19,508 nt of DNA from Gammaproteobacteria bacterium (GTDB lineage Bacteria > Pseudomonadota > Gammaproteobacteria > Chromatiales > Chromatiaceae), in contig JABDQZ010000095.1 in assembly GCA_013041975.1 (NCBI GenBank), positions 1-19,508 of the forward strand. The letters run 5' to 3'. A program made the position numbers and the translations under genes. Below the pieces are notes generated by a model. That model saw nothing but the letters and a program-made list of their open reading frames with translations, was not told where the DNA came from and did not search any database. Shown here piece after piece: positions 1 to 7,489 of the stretch (positions are counted from its first letter, which is position 1; every line of letters begins with the position of its first letter).

Positions 1-334
1 CAATCCAGTGATAGCCTCCCTTCATTCCACCCCTGTTTTTAACCTTTACAGCGTTATCCTTAACTGCAACAGACCAGCTGTCTTCCGTATTACCTGGATA
101 TACAGTGACTTCTTCAGCCTGCATGCCTTGAAGGGTAAAACCCTTAAACCCACGGGTCCTTTTTTTATCCACTTTAAACAATGGTGCTTCCGTCCAACTG
201 ATTGCAGGCAGATTATGATTCATGTGTAGGTGATGACTGTGATCATTGGGTTTGGATTGTGCTCCCGCGCTTATCAACAGACCGATCGATAGAGCAGCAA
301 TTAATTTAAAGCGTTGCCTAATGTCTATCCTCAT
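1..334 (-). CDS. Exported His-rich protein of unknown function, C-terminus beyond the left edge
   Basis: An open minus-strand frame starts at ATG 334-332 and runs off the left edge after 111 codons without a stop. The N-terminus (MRIDIRQRFKLIAALSIGLL...) has a basic start, a hydrophobic stretch and small residues at about 23-25, which fits a Sec signal peptide, so the product should be periplasmic or outer-membrane. Just after the likely cleavage site is a His-rich patch (DHSHHLHMNHN, residues 31-41), a possible metal-binding segment. The rest (ending ...GGMKGGYHWI at the edge) is not a family I can name; a metal-handling periplasmic domain is only a guess. A purine-rich GGGGTAGG sequence lies just upstream of the ATG. 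It is divergent from the TonB-dependent receptor with about 170 bp between, so the two may be co-regulated and share a substrate. Confidence 0.72.
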   Translation of the reverse strand, partial: MRIDIRQRFKLIAALSIGLLISAGAQSKPNDHSHHLHMNHNLPAISWTEAPLFKVDKKRTRGFKGFTLQGMQAEEVTVYPGNTEDSWSVAVKDNAVKVKNRGGMKGGYHWI

Positions 335-414
335 TGCCTACCCCATCAAATTATTAAACGTTTGTGTTAACCAAAAACCTCAGGGAGTCTATTTAGGTAC
401 CACCCAACAAACAA

Positions 415-431
415 TGCGACAAATTGTCACA
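415..431. promoter_or_regulatory. Imperfect palindrome between divergent genes, candidate operator
   Basis: TGCGACAAATTGTCACA is symmetric around A423. The core GACAA-A-TTGTC is perfect and the outer TG/CA pair also matches, with one mismatched position in each arm. It lies in the 170-bp space shared by the exported His-rich protein and the TonB receptor, about 73 bp before the receptor start, where a repressor or activator could control both. It does not resemble a Fur or Zur box. Its function is inferred only from symmetry and position. Confidence 0.3.
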
Positions 432-503
432 TAGTTTGAAGGGTATTTGCCTGATAGCATCACCGCGAATTTTCTCGTCACGAATTATTTTTAAGGATCT
501 TCC

Positions 504-2390
504 ATGAAGTTAAAGAATGCTCAGGCAAGGAAACTGAAAGTTTCCCTGGTCGCTGCTGCCTGCTCTGTTAATGTTGCAACTGCAGCTGAAACATTAGGCA
601 CTGTAGTCGTATCTACTACATCTTTGGGTCAGCAGGAAACAATAGAAGATGTCCAGGCTACCGTCGAGGTCCTGGGTCAGAAAACGATACAGAGTCTATC
701 TGGACGCAGCGTACCCCAAGTCCTGAATGAAGCAGTAGGAATTAACATCAAAGACACTGGCAGCACCTCGGAAGTCTACATGCGTGGCTTTGATGAGAGC
801 CATACACTAATCCTGGTTGATGGCCTTCGAAGAACAGGGAAATACGGTGGTTCCGACCTTAGTGGCATCCAACTCGAAGATATTGAACGAATCGAGATCG
901 TGCGTGGACCGATGTCAGCCCTTTATGGAGCGGATGCCCTTGCAGGCATTGTCAATATCATTACGAAAAAAGCAGTAAAAGAGGATAGTGCCAGAATAAC
1001 AGTTATCGGTGGTCAAGCGCAGAATAAGGACCGCCAGACAGGGATCATACGAGGCAGTGCGAAAATAGGTGGCGAATCCATCTCACATACTGTTGCTCTT
1101 GAGTTAAAAGAACGGGGTGATTACCGCATTGATCAGTCAACTACTGCAACTGACCTCCCTAAAGAATCCAAGAAATTCTTTAGCTACGGTAATAATATTA
1201 AATTCGGTGAGGACAGTTTACAGACCCGTTTTGAATTCTGGGACCAGGATGATAGTAGCTTTGGGAAAGCCAATGAATACGAAAAGGAGAAACGCTACCA
1301 ATTCAGCGGTATCTACAATCATGTTGCTGACAACTACCTCATCGATACCAACTTTGGTTATGGATACAGTGATGCCGATGTCGACCGCGGCGATGGAAGT
1401 GAGACCACAGAATACTCCCAAACGGAGTTAAACAGCTACCTCCGTCATTTTACAACCGATAACATCACCAACATTTTTGGTATTGGCGCCAAACATGAAG
1501 ATATTGAAGTCTCAATGTATACGCAAGAAGCTGATCGCACCAACTACAGCGCGCTATATCAGAACGAATGGGATATTACCGACAATTTGAGTACGGTTGT
1601 GGGTTTGAGATTCGACGACTACAGCGATTTTGGCTCTACAACCAACCCGAGAGTGTCGGCAAAATATGTCCATGGCAACACCAACTTCCGTGTCGGTTAT
1701 GGTGAAGCATTCAAAGCACCAAGCTTTACAAATATGTACAGCCACTTTACCCGGGGAACCAGACTAGTTTTTGATATTTCAGGTAACCCTGATCTCCAGC
1801 CCGAAGAATCCAAAACCTACGAAGTGGCTGTCGGGCACAAAGGCGATAGCTACCGTCTGGACCTTGTCTATCATTACTCCAACCTGGACAACCTTATTGC
1901 TACGGTTACAACCGGATTTGTTCCTTTCCCTGCGCCGCCAACTATGTATATGACATACGACAATATCGATAAGGCAGTCATCTCAGGCACAGAACTGACT
2001 TTGACACTGAGTCCAGCAAAAGGTCTGACTGTTAGAGGATCGGTAGAGTATCTTGATACTGAAGACGAATCCACTGGTGAGCGCCTGACCAATAGCGCCA
2101 GAATCAACAGTAAACTGCATGTTGCTTATGTCCGTAATGCTATGAGCTACTACCTTAATGCCAAAACATATCATGACTATTACGGACCGGATGAAACACG
2201 TACAAACGTTAATAGCAACTACACGGTCGTCGATGCCAAAGTCAGCTATGCTTATGATAAGAGCATTGAGTTCTTCGGTGGTATAGATAATATCCAGGAC
2301 AAGGAAATGCCCCACAATATGCAGCTATTCGGCACACCCAATGATCCAGGTGAACGCTACTTTTATATAGGTTCAACTTTTAAATTCTAA
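504..2390 (+). CDS. TonB-dependent outer-membrane receptor (CirA/BtuB-like)
   Basis: Outer-membrane gated channel that takes up a scarce ligand (metal chelate, siderophore or cobalamin) using energy from TonB-ExbBD. The 628-residue product begins with a signal peptide (about 1-28, ending ATAA before Glu29). A TonB-box-like segment follows (ETLGTVVVS, 29-37), then the plug domain (about 45-155) with typical motifs LILVDG (102-107), IERIEIVRGPMSALYG (127-142) and a following IVNIITKK. The remainder is a beta-barrel rich in alternating aromatic and polar residues, ending in the terminal Phe (STFKF) expected for outer-membrane assembly. Length is normal for this family. AAGGA (493-497) is a good ribosome site. 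The ligand cannot be read from sequence; the divergent His-rich exported protein hints at a metal. There is no room upstream for a cobalamin riboswitch, which argues mildly against a BtuB role. Confidence 0.93.
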   Translation: MKLKNAQARKLKVSLVAAACSVNVATAAETLGTVVVSTTSLGQQETIEDVQATVEVLGQKTIQSLSGRSVPQVLNEAVGINIKDTGSTSEVYMRGFDESHTLILVDGLRRTGKYGGSDLSGIQLEDIERIEIVRGPMSALYGADALAGIVNIITKKAVKEDSARITVIGGQAQNKDRQTGIIRGSAKIGGESISHTVALELKERGDYRIDQSTTATDLPKESKKFFSYGNNIKFGEDSLQTRFEFWDQDDSSFGKANEYEKEKRYQFSGIYNHVADNYLIDTNFGYGYSDADVDRGDGSETTEYSQTELNSYLRHFTTDNITNIFGIGAKHEDIEVSMYTQEADRTNYSALYQNEWDITDNLSTVVGLRFDDYSDFGSTTNPRVSAKYVHGNTNFRVGYGEAFKAPSFTNMYSHFTRGTRLVFDISGNPDLQPEESKTYEVAVGHKGDSYRLDLVYHYSNLDNLIATVTTGFVPFPAPPTMYMTYDNIDKAVISGTELTLTLSPAKGLTVRGSVEYLDTEDESTGERLTNSARINSKLHVAYVRNAMSYYLNAKTYHDYYGPDETRTNVNSNYTVVDAKVSYAYDKSIEFFGGIDNIQDKEMPHNMQLFGTPNDPGERYFYIGSTFKF

Positions 2391-2394
2391 CCAT

Positions 2395-2418
2395 ATGCCC
2401 GCATTTGCGGGCATTTTT
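2395..2418 (+). terminator. Rho-independent terminator of the TonB receptor gene
   Basis: A perfect 8-bp stem, ATGCCCGC/GCGGGCAT, with a 4-nt loop (ATTT) is followed by a run of T. It starts 5 bases after the receptor stop codon. Confidence 0.88.
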
Positions 2419-2448
2419 GATTGTCGAAGAACAGGGCAACAGCGGGAT

Positions 2449-2482
2449 TAAAAAAGTGATTAAAATGAGATTGTTTTAATCA
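2449..2482 (-). terminator. Likely terminator of pgl (minus strand)
   Basis: The arms TGATTAAAA (2457-2465) and TTTTAATCA (2474-2482) form a perfect 9-bp stem with an 8-nt loop. Read on the minus strand, the hairpin overlaps the pgl stop codon and is followed by CTTTTTTAATCC, so a T run comes right after the stem. The stem is AT-rich, making it weaker than the facing terminator. Confidence 0.6.
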
Positions 2483-3165
2483 GGCCAGGAAGCCCGATCC
2501 AGATAGACATCCGTGCCATCAATGCCAGAAACTCTGGAAGCAGGAAGATCGTTACCCGCCAGCCATGACTCCACCGCAGATCGTTTATGTTCACCTTCAA
2601 CGATAAACATAACCTTGCGGGCATTATTCAATGCCGCGTAATTCAATGAAATTCTTTCTGCAGGTTCCTTGGGAGCATTTCTTACAGCAACCACGTCCTG
2701 ATTGGGATCATGCTCTTGACCAGGAAACAGGCTTGCCGTATGACCATCTTCGCCAATACCCAGTATGACGAGGTCAAATGGCATGGCGTGGCGTATTTTC
2801 TTTTCATAGTCACTGATAGCGACTTCAAATCCTGCATCTGCCAGCATGTGATGAATTTGCACAGCCGGAATGGAAACATCATCAAACAGTACTTCCTGAA
2901 TCTGTAAATCATTTCGCATTGGATCAGATCGCTCAACACAGCGTTCATCACCAAAATACACCTGCCAGTTGCCCCAGTCTGTATCACCACGCACCAGATG
3001 CCGGTAGGCATGCAATGGCGTATTACCGCCTGCAAAAACTATGTTGAAACTGCCTTTTCTGCCAATCGCCAGACGTGCTTCATGCAAAATCTTTTCCGAT
3101 GCTTCCCGAGCCAGAGCGACTGAATCATCAGAAATGTGCCAACGAACTTTTGCTAGATTACTCAT
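2476..3165 (-). CDS. pgl: 6-phosphogluconolactonase
   Basis: Cytosolic enzyme that hydrolyses 6-phosphoglucono-1,5-lactone to 6-phosphogluconate, the second step of the oxidative pentose-phosphate pathway (DevB/SOL type). The 229-residue length is typical. Visible motifs are FAGGNTPL (44-51, the phosphate-binding SGGxTP-like loop), VYFGDERCV (69-77) and GIGEDGHTASLFPG (136-149), the characteristic lactonase signature. No zwf or edd neighbour is in the window, so it stands apart from its usual pathway partners. It is divergent from the TSUP permease with only 40 bp between, and no clear Shine-Dalgarno sequence is visible before the ATG. In an autotroph it would supply NADPH and pentoses from stored sugar; that role is inferred. 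Confidence 0.93.
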   Translation of the reverse strand: MSNLAKVRWHISDDSVALAREASEKILHEARLAIGRKGSFNIVFAGGNTPLHAYRHLVRGDTDWGNWQVYFGDERCVERSDPMRNDLQIQEVLFDDVSIPAVQIHHMLADAGFEVAISDYEKKIRHAMPFDLVILGIGEDGHTASLFPGQEHDPNQDVVAVRNAPKEPAERISLNYAALNNARKVMFIVEGEHKRSAVESWLAGNDLPASRVSGIDGTDVYLDRASWPD

Positions 3166-3205
3166 TGTTATAACCCGGGTAGTTTTTCATGTTATACATT
3201 ACATT

Positions 3206-3964
3206 ATGGAATTAAGCATAGAACTGATTCTGATACTTTTCATCACCGGTATTGCAGCTGGCTTTATAGACAGTATAGCCGGTGGTGGCGGATTACTGAC
3301 CATACCGGTACTGCTATGGTCTGGCCTACCGCCTTTGACTGTACTGGGTACCAATAAACTGCAAGGTACAGCGGGAACATTGACTTCGAGTCTCAATTTT
3401 TATCGCAACGGACACATCCCCTTGAAGTCAGCCCTAACTGCTGTTGCCCTGACCTTTATTGGCTCAGGTGTCGGCACATTGGTGGTACAACAACTGGATA
3501 ACCAATTACTTGCTACCCTGCTGCCGCTATTATTACTGGCTTTTGCGCTGTATTTTCTCATTTCGCCGCGCATTACCGATAAAGATGCACAACAACGCAT
3601 AACCATTACCCTTTTTGCATTTACAGCAGGTTTCAGTATCGGTTTTTATGATGGTTTTTTCGGCCCGGGAACCGGTTCTTTTTTTGTTATCGCTTACGTC
3701 ACTCTGCTGGGTTATGGGATTACCAGGGCAACGGCACATACCAAGTTAATGAATTTTTCCAGTAATATCGCCTCTCTGATTTTTTTTCAGCTGGCCGGAC
3801 TGGTTGCATGGCAAGTTGGGCTGATTATGGCTGCCGGGCAAGTGATAGGCAGTTATAGCGGTTCTCACCTGAGCATGAAACATGGCGTAAAACTGATTAA
3901 ACCAATGCTGGTGGTTGTTTCTGTATTGATGTCACTTAAGCTGCTGTTTGACAGTTTTTCATGA
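3206..3964 (+). CDS. TSUP-family membrane permease (TauE/SafE, YfcA-like)
   Basis: Integral inner-membrane protein of the TSUP (DUF81) family, members of which export sulfite or organosulfonates or move other small anions. I start it at ATG 3206 (252 residues): the same frame is open back to 3041, but that stretch overlaps pgl on the other strand and is not hydrophobic, while MELSIELILILFITGIAAGF is a normal family N-terminus. The internal duplication is visible: GFIDSIAGGGGLL (19-31), with NKLQGT at 50-55, and GFYDGFFGPGTGSF (146-159), with HTKLMNFSSN at 178-187. Eight or so hydrophobic segments are expected. No good ribosome site precedes the start. Its 3' end meets the convergent GGDEF-like gene in TCATGA, where the two stop codons abut. 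Sulfite export would suit a sulfur oxidiser, but the substrate is not determinable here. Confidence 0.88.
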   Translation: MELSIELILILFITGIAAGFIDSIAGGGGLLTIPVLLWSGLPPLTVLGTNKLQGTAGTLTSSLNFYRNGHIPLKSALTAVALTFIGSGVGTLVVQQLDNQLLATLLPLLLLAFALYFLISPRITDKDAQQRITITLFAFTAGFSIGFYDGFFGPGTGSFFVIAYVTLLGYGITRATAHTKLMNFSSNIASLIFFQLAGLVAWQVGLIMAAGQVIGSYSGSHLSMKHGVKLIKPMLVVVSVLMSLKLLFDSFS

Positions 3965-4534
3965 ACTGACCGAACCCAGCAAAATCCTTTCTGTGCGATT
4001 TAACAACTCAGAAAAACTCTGGTCTGTCTCATGGATGACTTGTGTCGCAGAGGTCTCAAGCTTGATGGTTTCAGAGTTAGTCACTGGTATATCCAGGCCG
4101 GATATTTTTTCATTGATGCGATACAGGGTCTGTCTGGCCGCCTTTTCATTTTTACAGTCACTGATAATTGCAATCCGGTTACTGGAAAAGTGAATGGCCA
4201 TATCGGTTTCACGGATCGTTTCCATGACCAGCGTAGCCAAAGTGGCAAATGCCCTGTTGAAGATCGACTCGCCATATTTCGAGATTGTTTGACTCTCTTT
4301 TGAAATTTCAATCAGGCTGATTGCAAACCCTGCTTTTTCATCACGCTGATGCATGGCGATGAGTCTCGGGGCTATCTCATTCATGTAATGGCGAGTATAA
4401 AGCCCTGTTCCGGAATCGATAATGGCTTCTGCCAACTGTTCTTCCCGAATGCTTTCATTGAGCAAAAAACGGGTAACCATATAAGTCAGAAACCCACCGA
4501 AAATGGCGCCAATCAAAAGTGATGAAATATCCAT
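3959..4534 (-). CDS. Membrane-anchored degenerate GGDEF-domain protein
   Basis: 191 residues: a single N-terminal hydrophobic segment (about 5-24) followed by a cytosolic domain that resembles a diguanylate cyclase fold. The entry motif DSGTGLYTRHYMNE (40-53) matches the family's DxLTGLxNRRxxxE. Where the catalytic GG[DE]EF should be, the protein has SSNRI (in DMAIHFSSNRIAII, 111-124, compare D-x-x-x-R-x-GGDEFAII). It therefore keeps the framing residues but lacks the active site, so it is unlikely to make cyclic-di-GMP and may sense, bind a partner or be a relic. It lies 4 bp downstream of the SQR-like flavoprotein in the same direction and is almost certainly co-transcribed, suggesting a membrane partner or regulator for that enzyme. 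The family call rests on motif spacing by eye. Confidence 0.68.
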   Translation of the reverse strand: MDISSLLIGAIFGGFLTYMVTRFLLNESIREEQLAEAIIDSGTGLYTRHYMNEIAPRLIAMHQRDEKAGFAISLIEISKESQTISKYGESIFNRAFATLATLVMETIRETDMAIHFSSNRIAIISDCKNEKAARQTLYRINEKISGLDIPVTNSETIKLETSATQVIHETDQSFSELLNRTERILLGSVSS

Positions 4535-4538
4535 GCCG

Positions 4539-5669
4539 TTAACGATACTTGCTTAAATACAGTTTCTCAAATGCCCGTTTCGCCCAGTGCATGACGCGCA
4601 ACGGTGGCAATACAATATTGCGTTCCTTGGTACGTGCCACCAGCATGCCGCTATTATGGCTGTCGACGATACAAACCAGCTCGACATCGAAGGTCTCGGA
4701 AGCCTGGCCACCATTAAATTCAGCTATCAGATTATGAGCCGCAGCTTCAGCCTGCAAGTCAGCCATATGTGCCTGCTTGGGCATCCAGTCAGGTCCAGGA
4801 AAACTGCCTGAATCACCCGCCACGTAAACCTTGTCAAAGCCTTCTACACGACAATACTGGTCTGCCTTGATCAGACCACCTGCGGAACGCGGCAAGTCAG
4901 TGTTATCAAACCATTGATTGCCGGTCATACCCGGCATAAAAAGAATCAGATCGGCTTCAAACTCATCCCCTTCAGTCTTTACCTTGTTGGCTTCAAAACC
5001 TTTCATCTTGTGACCAAGGTGTGTATTGATATCGCGTTTTTTCATTTCCTCGACAAGCCCCTGAACCGCCTTTGGACCAAGACGGGCTCCCGGCTTTTCA
5101 GCCGGTGTGAAAAAAGTGATTTCAAATTTATCGCGGCGGCCTTCTTTTCTGAGCTGTTTGTCGATGCCAAACAAAAACTCAAACATGGGTCCACCACGCA
5201 TGGCAGAGGGTTCTTTGGGGTTGCCGGCAAAGCCCACGGCAATTTTACCGCCTTGCATGGCGTTGAGCCTGTCCCTGATCTGTACCGCTGCATCAATGCC
5301 TTCACAGGGAGTAATGGCATGTTCGATACCGGGAAGTTTTTTGATGAAACGTCCACCTGAAGCGATCACCAGTCCATCATTTTCGACTTTACCACTATCT
5401 GTTACCACGGTACGGCCACCATCTTCCAGTGACTGGGCACTGCCCTGGTGGTAATTAACCTTCATTTTCCTGAAAAAGTTATTGAGATTGATGCGCAGGT
5501 CTTCAGGCTGACGGAGGCCACTGGGAATCCAGATCAGGCTTGGATAATAGATCATTTCAGGACTTGGAGAAATCAGGGTGATTTCCAGCGAGGCATTTGC
5601 TGCACGTAATTTTCTTACTGCCGTTAATGCACCAAAACCTGCTCCAATCACTGTCACTTTATTCATCAT
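4539..5669 (-). CDS. FAD-dependent oxidoreductase of the sulfide:quinone reductase / FCSD-like family
   Basis: 376-residue flavoprotein. The N-terminal Rossmann motif (VTVIGAGFGALTAVRKL, 5-21) binds FAD, and a second FAD contact is DKVYVAGDSGSF (279-290). The ISPSPEMIYYPSL stretch, the GGPMFEFLFGID segment (159-170) and the C-terminal hydrophobic/basic helix (about 355-376) are typical of sulfide:quinone and flavocytochrome c sulfide dehydrogenase relatives, which pass electrons from sulfide to the membrane quinone pool. Its cysteines are Cys122, Cys273 and Cys333. The central Cys expected just before the GP-FEF segment in classical SQR is absent, so a complete Cys-polysulfide site is not obvious; a divergent SQR or an NDH-2-like enzyme are alternatives. 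AAAGG lies 6 bases before the first of two tandem ATGs, so either could be used. It forms an operon with the degenerate GGDEF gene and is divergent from the HerA gene. Confidence 0.8.
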   Translation of the reverse strand: MMNKVTVIGAGFGALTAVRKLRAANASLEITLISPSPEMIYYPSLIWIPSGLRQPEDLRINLNNFFRKMKVNYHQGSAQSLEDGGRTVVTDSGKVENDGLVIASGGRFIKKLPGIEHAITPCEGIDAAVQIRDRLNAMQGGKIAVGFAGNPKEPSAMRGGPMFEFLFGIDKQLRKEGRRDKFEITFFTPAEKPGARLGPKAVQGLVEEMKKRDINTHLGHKMKGFEANKVKTEGDEFEADLILFMPGMTGNQWFDNTDLPRSAGGLIKADQYCRVEGFDKVYVAGDSGSFPGPDWMPKQAHMADLQAEAAAHNLIAEFNGGQASETFDVELVCIVDSHNSGMLVARTKERNIVLPPLRVMHWAKRAFEKLYLSKYR

Positions 5670-5724
5670 TTATTACCTTTCGCATTGACTGGTGCCAATC
5701 ATCACATAAACCGCTCTTAACGGC

Positions 5725-5730
5725 TATAAT
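5725..5730 (+). promoter_or_regulatory. Candidate -10 element for the HerA gene
   Basis: A consensus TATAAT lies 36 bases before the HerA start, in the 97-bp divergent space. No matching -35 hexamer is seen at the normal 16-18 bp spacing, so it is only a candidate. Confidence 0.3.
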
Positions 5731-5766
5731 CTCGCAAAGAATTAAAAAATCTCAACAGGATATTTC

Positions 5767-7398
5767 ATGGAAAATCTGCACATTGGTCACATCATCAAAG
5801 CCGAAGGTAATGAATTCACCGTCAAGCTACTCTCGGATGATGAAGGTTATAATCCAGTTATTTCCACCAGTTCATCTTCAACAGTGGTCGGCCAGATTGG
5901 CTCACATGTTTCTATCCGGCAAAGTGGCGTGCATGTACTGGCTTCGGTCACATCAACCTGGGAATCAAGCGACGAGGATAAAACTTCACGTTTTCTTACT
6001 TGCATGCCACTGGGTGAAATTAATGAAAACAACCGCTTCACCCGGGGTATCAATCACTATCCGATCAGCGGTGCAGAAACCTGGCAGGTGAGTGAAGCCG
6101 AACTTCAGTCGCTTTTTAGCAGCAATGCTGACTATGGCTTTAGCATGGGTCACCTCAGCAAACACAGCGATGTTGAGGTCTATATGGATCCCAACCCGCT
6201 TTTTGGTCGTCACCTGGCAATTCTCGGGCAATCTGGTGCCGGTAAATCATGGACGGTTACCAGTCTGCTGCAAAACACCGTGAAAATCATGCCAAATGCC
6301 CATATCATTTTACTCGATCTGCACGGTGAATATTGCTGGCGAAATGAAAATAACAAGCTCAAGGGAGCTTTCTCACCATCGGTAATGCGTTATGTCGATG
6401 CACGCGATCTGGAAATTCCATATTGGTTGCTAACCTACTCTGAGTTAATCGACCTGCTGATCGACCGAACTGACCCCGGAGCCTCTATCCAGATTGCCTT
6501 TTTACGAGATGTATTGCTGACTTTGCGAAAACAGGCCAATGAAGACCTGGTATTTGATCGGCTATCGGTAGATTCACCGGTTTATTTTTCGATTGATGAC
6601 CTGTTACTGCATTTCAAGAAAGCCAATGAGCAACAAACGGACTTTGGTAAAACCAAGGGTGCATTGTTTGGCCAGTTCGATGAATTTCTGGTCAAACTAC
6701 AGAGTAAACTCAATGATGCACGCTATGACTTCCTGTTCAGACCGAAGCGCCGTAAAAACTCAGATTCACTGGAAGGCCTGCTGCGTGATTTCACTGGTCT
6801 GACCGACCCCAAGCGCCAGATTACTGTGATCGACCTCAGTCCTGTGCCTTCCGATGTTCGCCCTGTCGTTGCGGCTCAATTGGGAAAACTGGCCTTTGAG
6901 TTCAACTACTGGAATCCCAAACGCAAGGAATTTCCTATCCAGCTGGTGTGTGAAGAAGCTCATGCCTATATTACGCGCGACCATGATGAAAAATATAAGG
7001 GAACACGAATTGCCATGGAACGCATCGCCAAGGAAGGCCGTAAATATGGTGTCGGCCTGACCGTTGTCAGCCAGCGCCCCTATGAATTATCAGAAACCGT
7101 GCTGTCTCAGTGTTCCAACTATATCTGTATGCGCCTGACCAACCCAGATGATCAGCAATATGTGCGTTCACTGGTGCCTGAAGGTCAGAGTGACTTAGTC
7201 AGCATTCTATCGGCGCTAGGTCGTGGTGAGGCATTGGCACTGGGTGAAGCCATACCTTTGCCAACGCGTTTCCAGGTTGATGCCCCATTTCCTACACCCA
7301 ACAGCCATGACGCTGATTTCTACAATAAATGGTCGGGTGAAACATTTGATGTGGATGTTGCGGATATTGTTAATCGCTGGAGAAAACAGATCAGGTAA
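5767..7398 (+). CDS. HerA-type hexameric ATPase (DUF87, FtsK/HerA superfamily)
   Basis: 543-residue cytosolic P-loop ATPase. An N-terminal beta-rich region (about 1-100) fits the HAS-barrel of HerA. It is followed by Walker A GQSGAGKS (154-161), LLDLHGEY (182-189), Walker B IQLVCEEAH (391-399), the helix EGRKYG (423-428) and the sensor-like motif VSQRP (434-438), in the order expected for HerA. HerA proteins form hexameric DNA translocases, usually paired with the nuclease NurA in end resection or with SIR2 or other effectors in phage defence. No NurA, nuclease or effector gene is adjacent: upstream is the divergent flavoprotein and downstream is feoA. Its role is therefore open; a housekeeping DNA-processing ATPase is as likely as defence. 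AGGA (5757-5760) is a suitable ribosome site. No clear terminator follows the stop. Confidence 0.88.
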   Translation: MENLHIGHIIKAEGNEFTVKLLSDDEGYNPVISTSSSSTVVGQIGSHVSIRQSGVHVLASVTSTWESSDEDKTSRFLTCMPLGEINENNRFTRGINHYPISGAETWQVSEAELQSLFSSNADYGFSMGHLSKHSDVEVYMDPNPLFGRHLAILGQSGAGKSWTVTSLLQNTVKIMPNAHIILLDLHGEYCWRNENNKLKGAFSPSVMRYVDARDLEIPYWLLTYSELIDLLIDRTDPGASIQIAFLRDVLLTLRKQANEDLVFDRLSVDSPVYFSIDDLLLHFKKANEQQTDFGKTKGALFGQFDEFLVKLQSKLNDARYDFLFRPKRRKNSDSLEGLLRDFTGLTDPKRQITVIDLSPVPSDVRPVVAAQLGKLAFEFNYWNPKRKEFPIQLVCEEAHAYITRDHDEKYKGTRIAMERIAKEGRKYGVGLTVVSQRPYELSETVLSQCSNYICMRLTNPDDQQYVRSLVPEGQSDLVSILSALGRGEALALGEAIPLPTRFQVDAPFPTPNSHDADFYNKWSGETFDVDVADIVNRWRKQIR

Positions 7399-7429
7399 TT
7401 GCCTTCTCATTAATTATTGACAAAACGCA

Positions 7430-7457
7430 TTGCAATTACATTAGAAATCACTAAAAT
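7430..7457 (+). promoter_or_regulatory. Candidate feoABC promoter
   Basis: TTGCAA (7430-7435, 4 of 6 to the -35 consensus) and TAAAAT (7452-7457, 5 of 6 to the -10 consensus) are 16 bp apart. The -10 overlaps the Fur-like palindrome, the arrangement expected for iron repression. An alternative -35, TTGACA at 7417-7422, lacks a well-placed -10. Confidence 0.45.
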
Positions 7458-7474
7458 AAGAATCATTCTTATTT
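7454..7474. promoter_or_regulatory. Fur box upstream of feoA
   Basis: AAATAAGAATCATTCTTATTT is a 21-bp perfect palindrome about the central C7464. Aligned on its centre with the classical 19-bp Fur consensus, about 12 of 19 positions match, and the AAT-n-ATT core is typical of Fur sites. It overlaps the likely -10 and ends 15 bases before the feoA start, so Fe2+-Fur would repress feoABC. Binding is inferred. Confidence 0.82.
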
Positions 7475-7489
7475 AGAAGCTTCGCAAAA

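Noticed and set aside
8..229. Plus-strand ORF of 73 codons at the left edge
   Set aside because: It is antisense to the frame with a clear signal peptide and His-rich segment on the minus strand, which is the better gene.
335..503. Cobalamin riboswitch before the TonB receptor
   Set aside because: The space is too short and no B12-box-like sequence is seen.
2476..2487. C-terminal SWPD of Pgl resembling the VWPD end of McdB
   Set aside because: The Pgl identity is certain and the match is only three shared residues (WPD); treated as coincidence.
3041..3205. N-terminal 55-codon extension of the TSUP permease
   Set aside because: It lies wholly or largely over pgl on the other strand, is hydrophilic and basic, and the family N-terminus begins at ATG 3206.
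4914..5360. Plus-strand ORF of 148 codons inside the flavoprotein gene
   Set aside because: No family motif, no ribosome site, and fully covered by the FAD-binding protein on the other strand.
5597..6091. Plus-strand ORF of 164 codons overlapping the start of the HerA gene
   Set aside because: It crosses the divergent promoter region and the HerA frame, which has all ATPase motifs.
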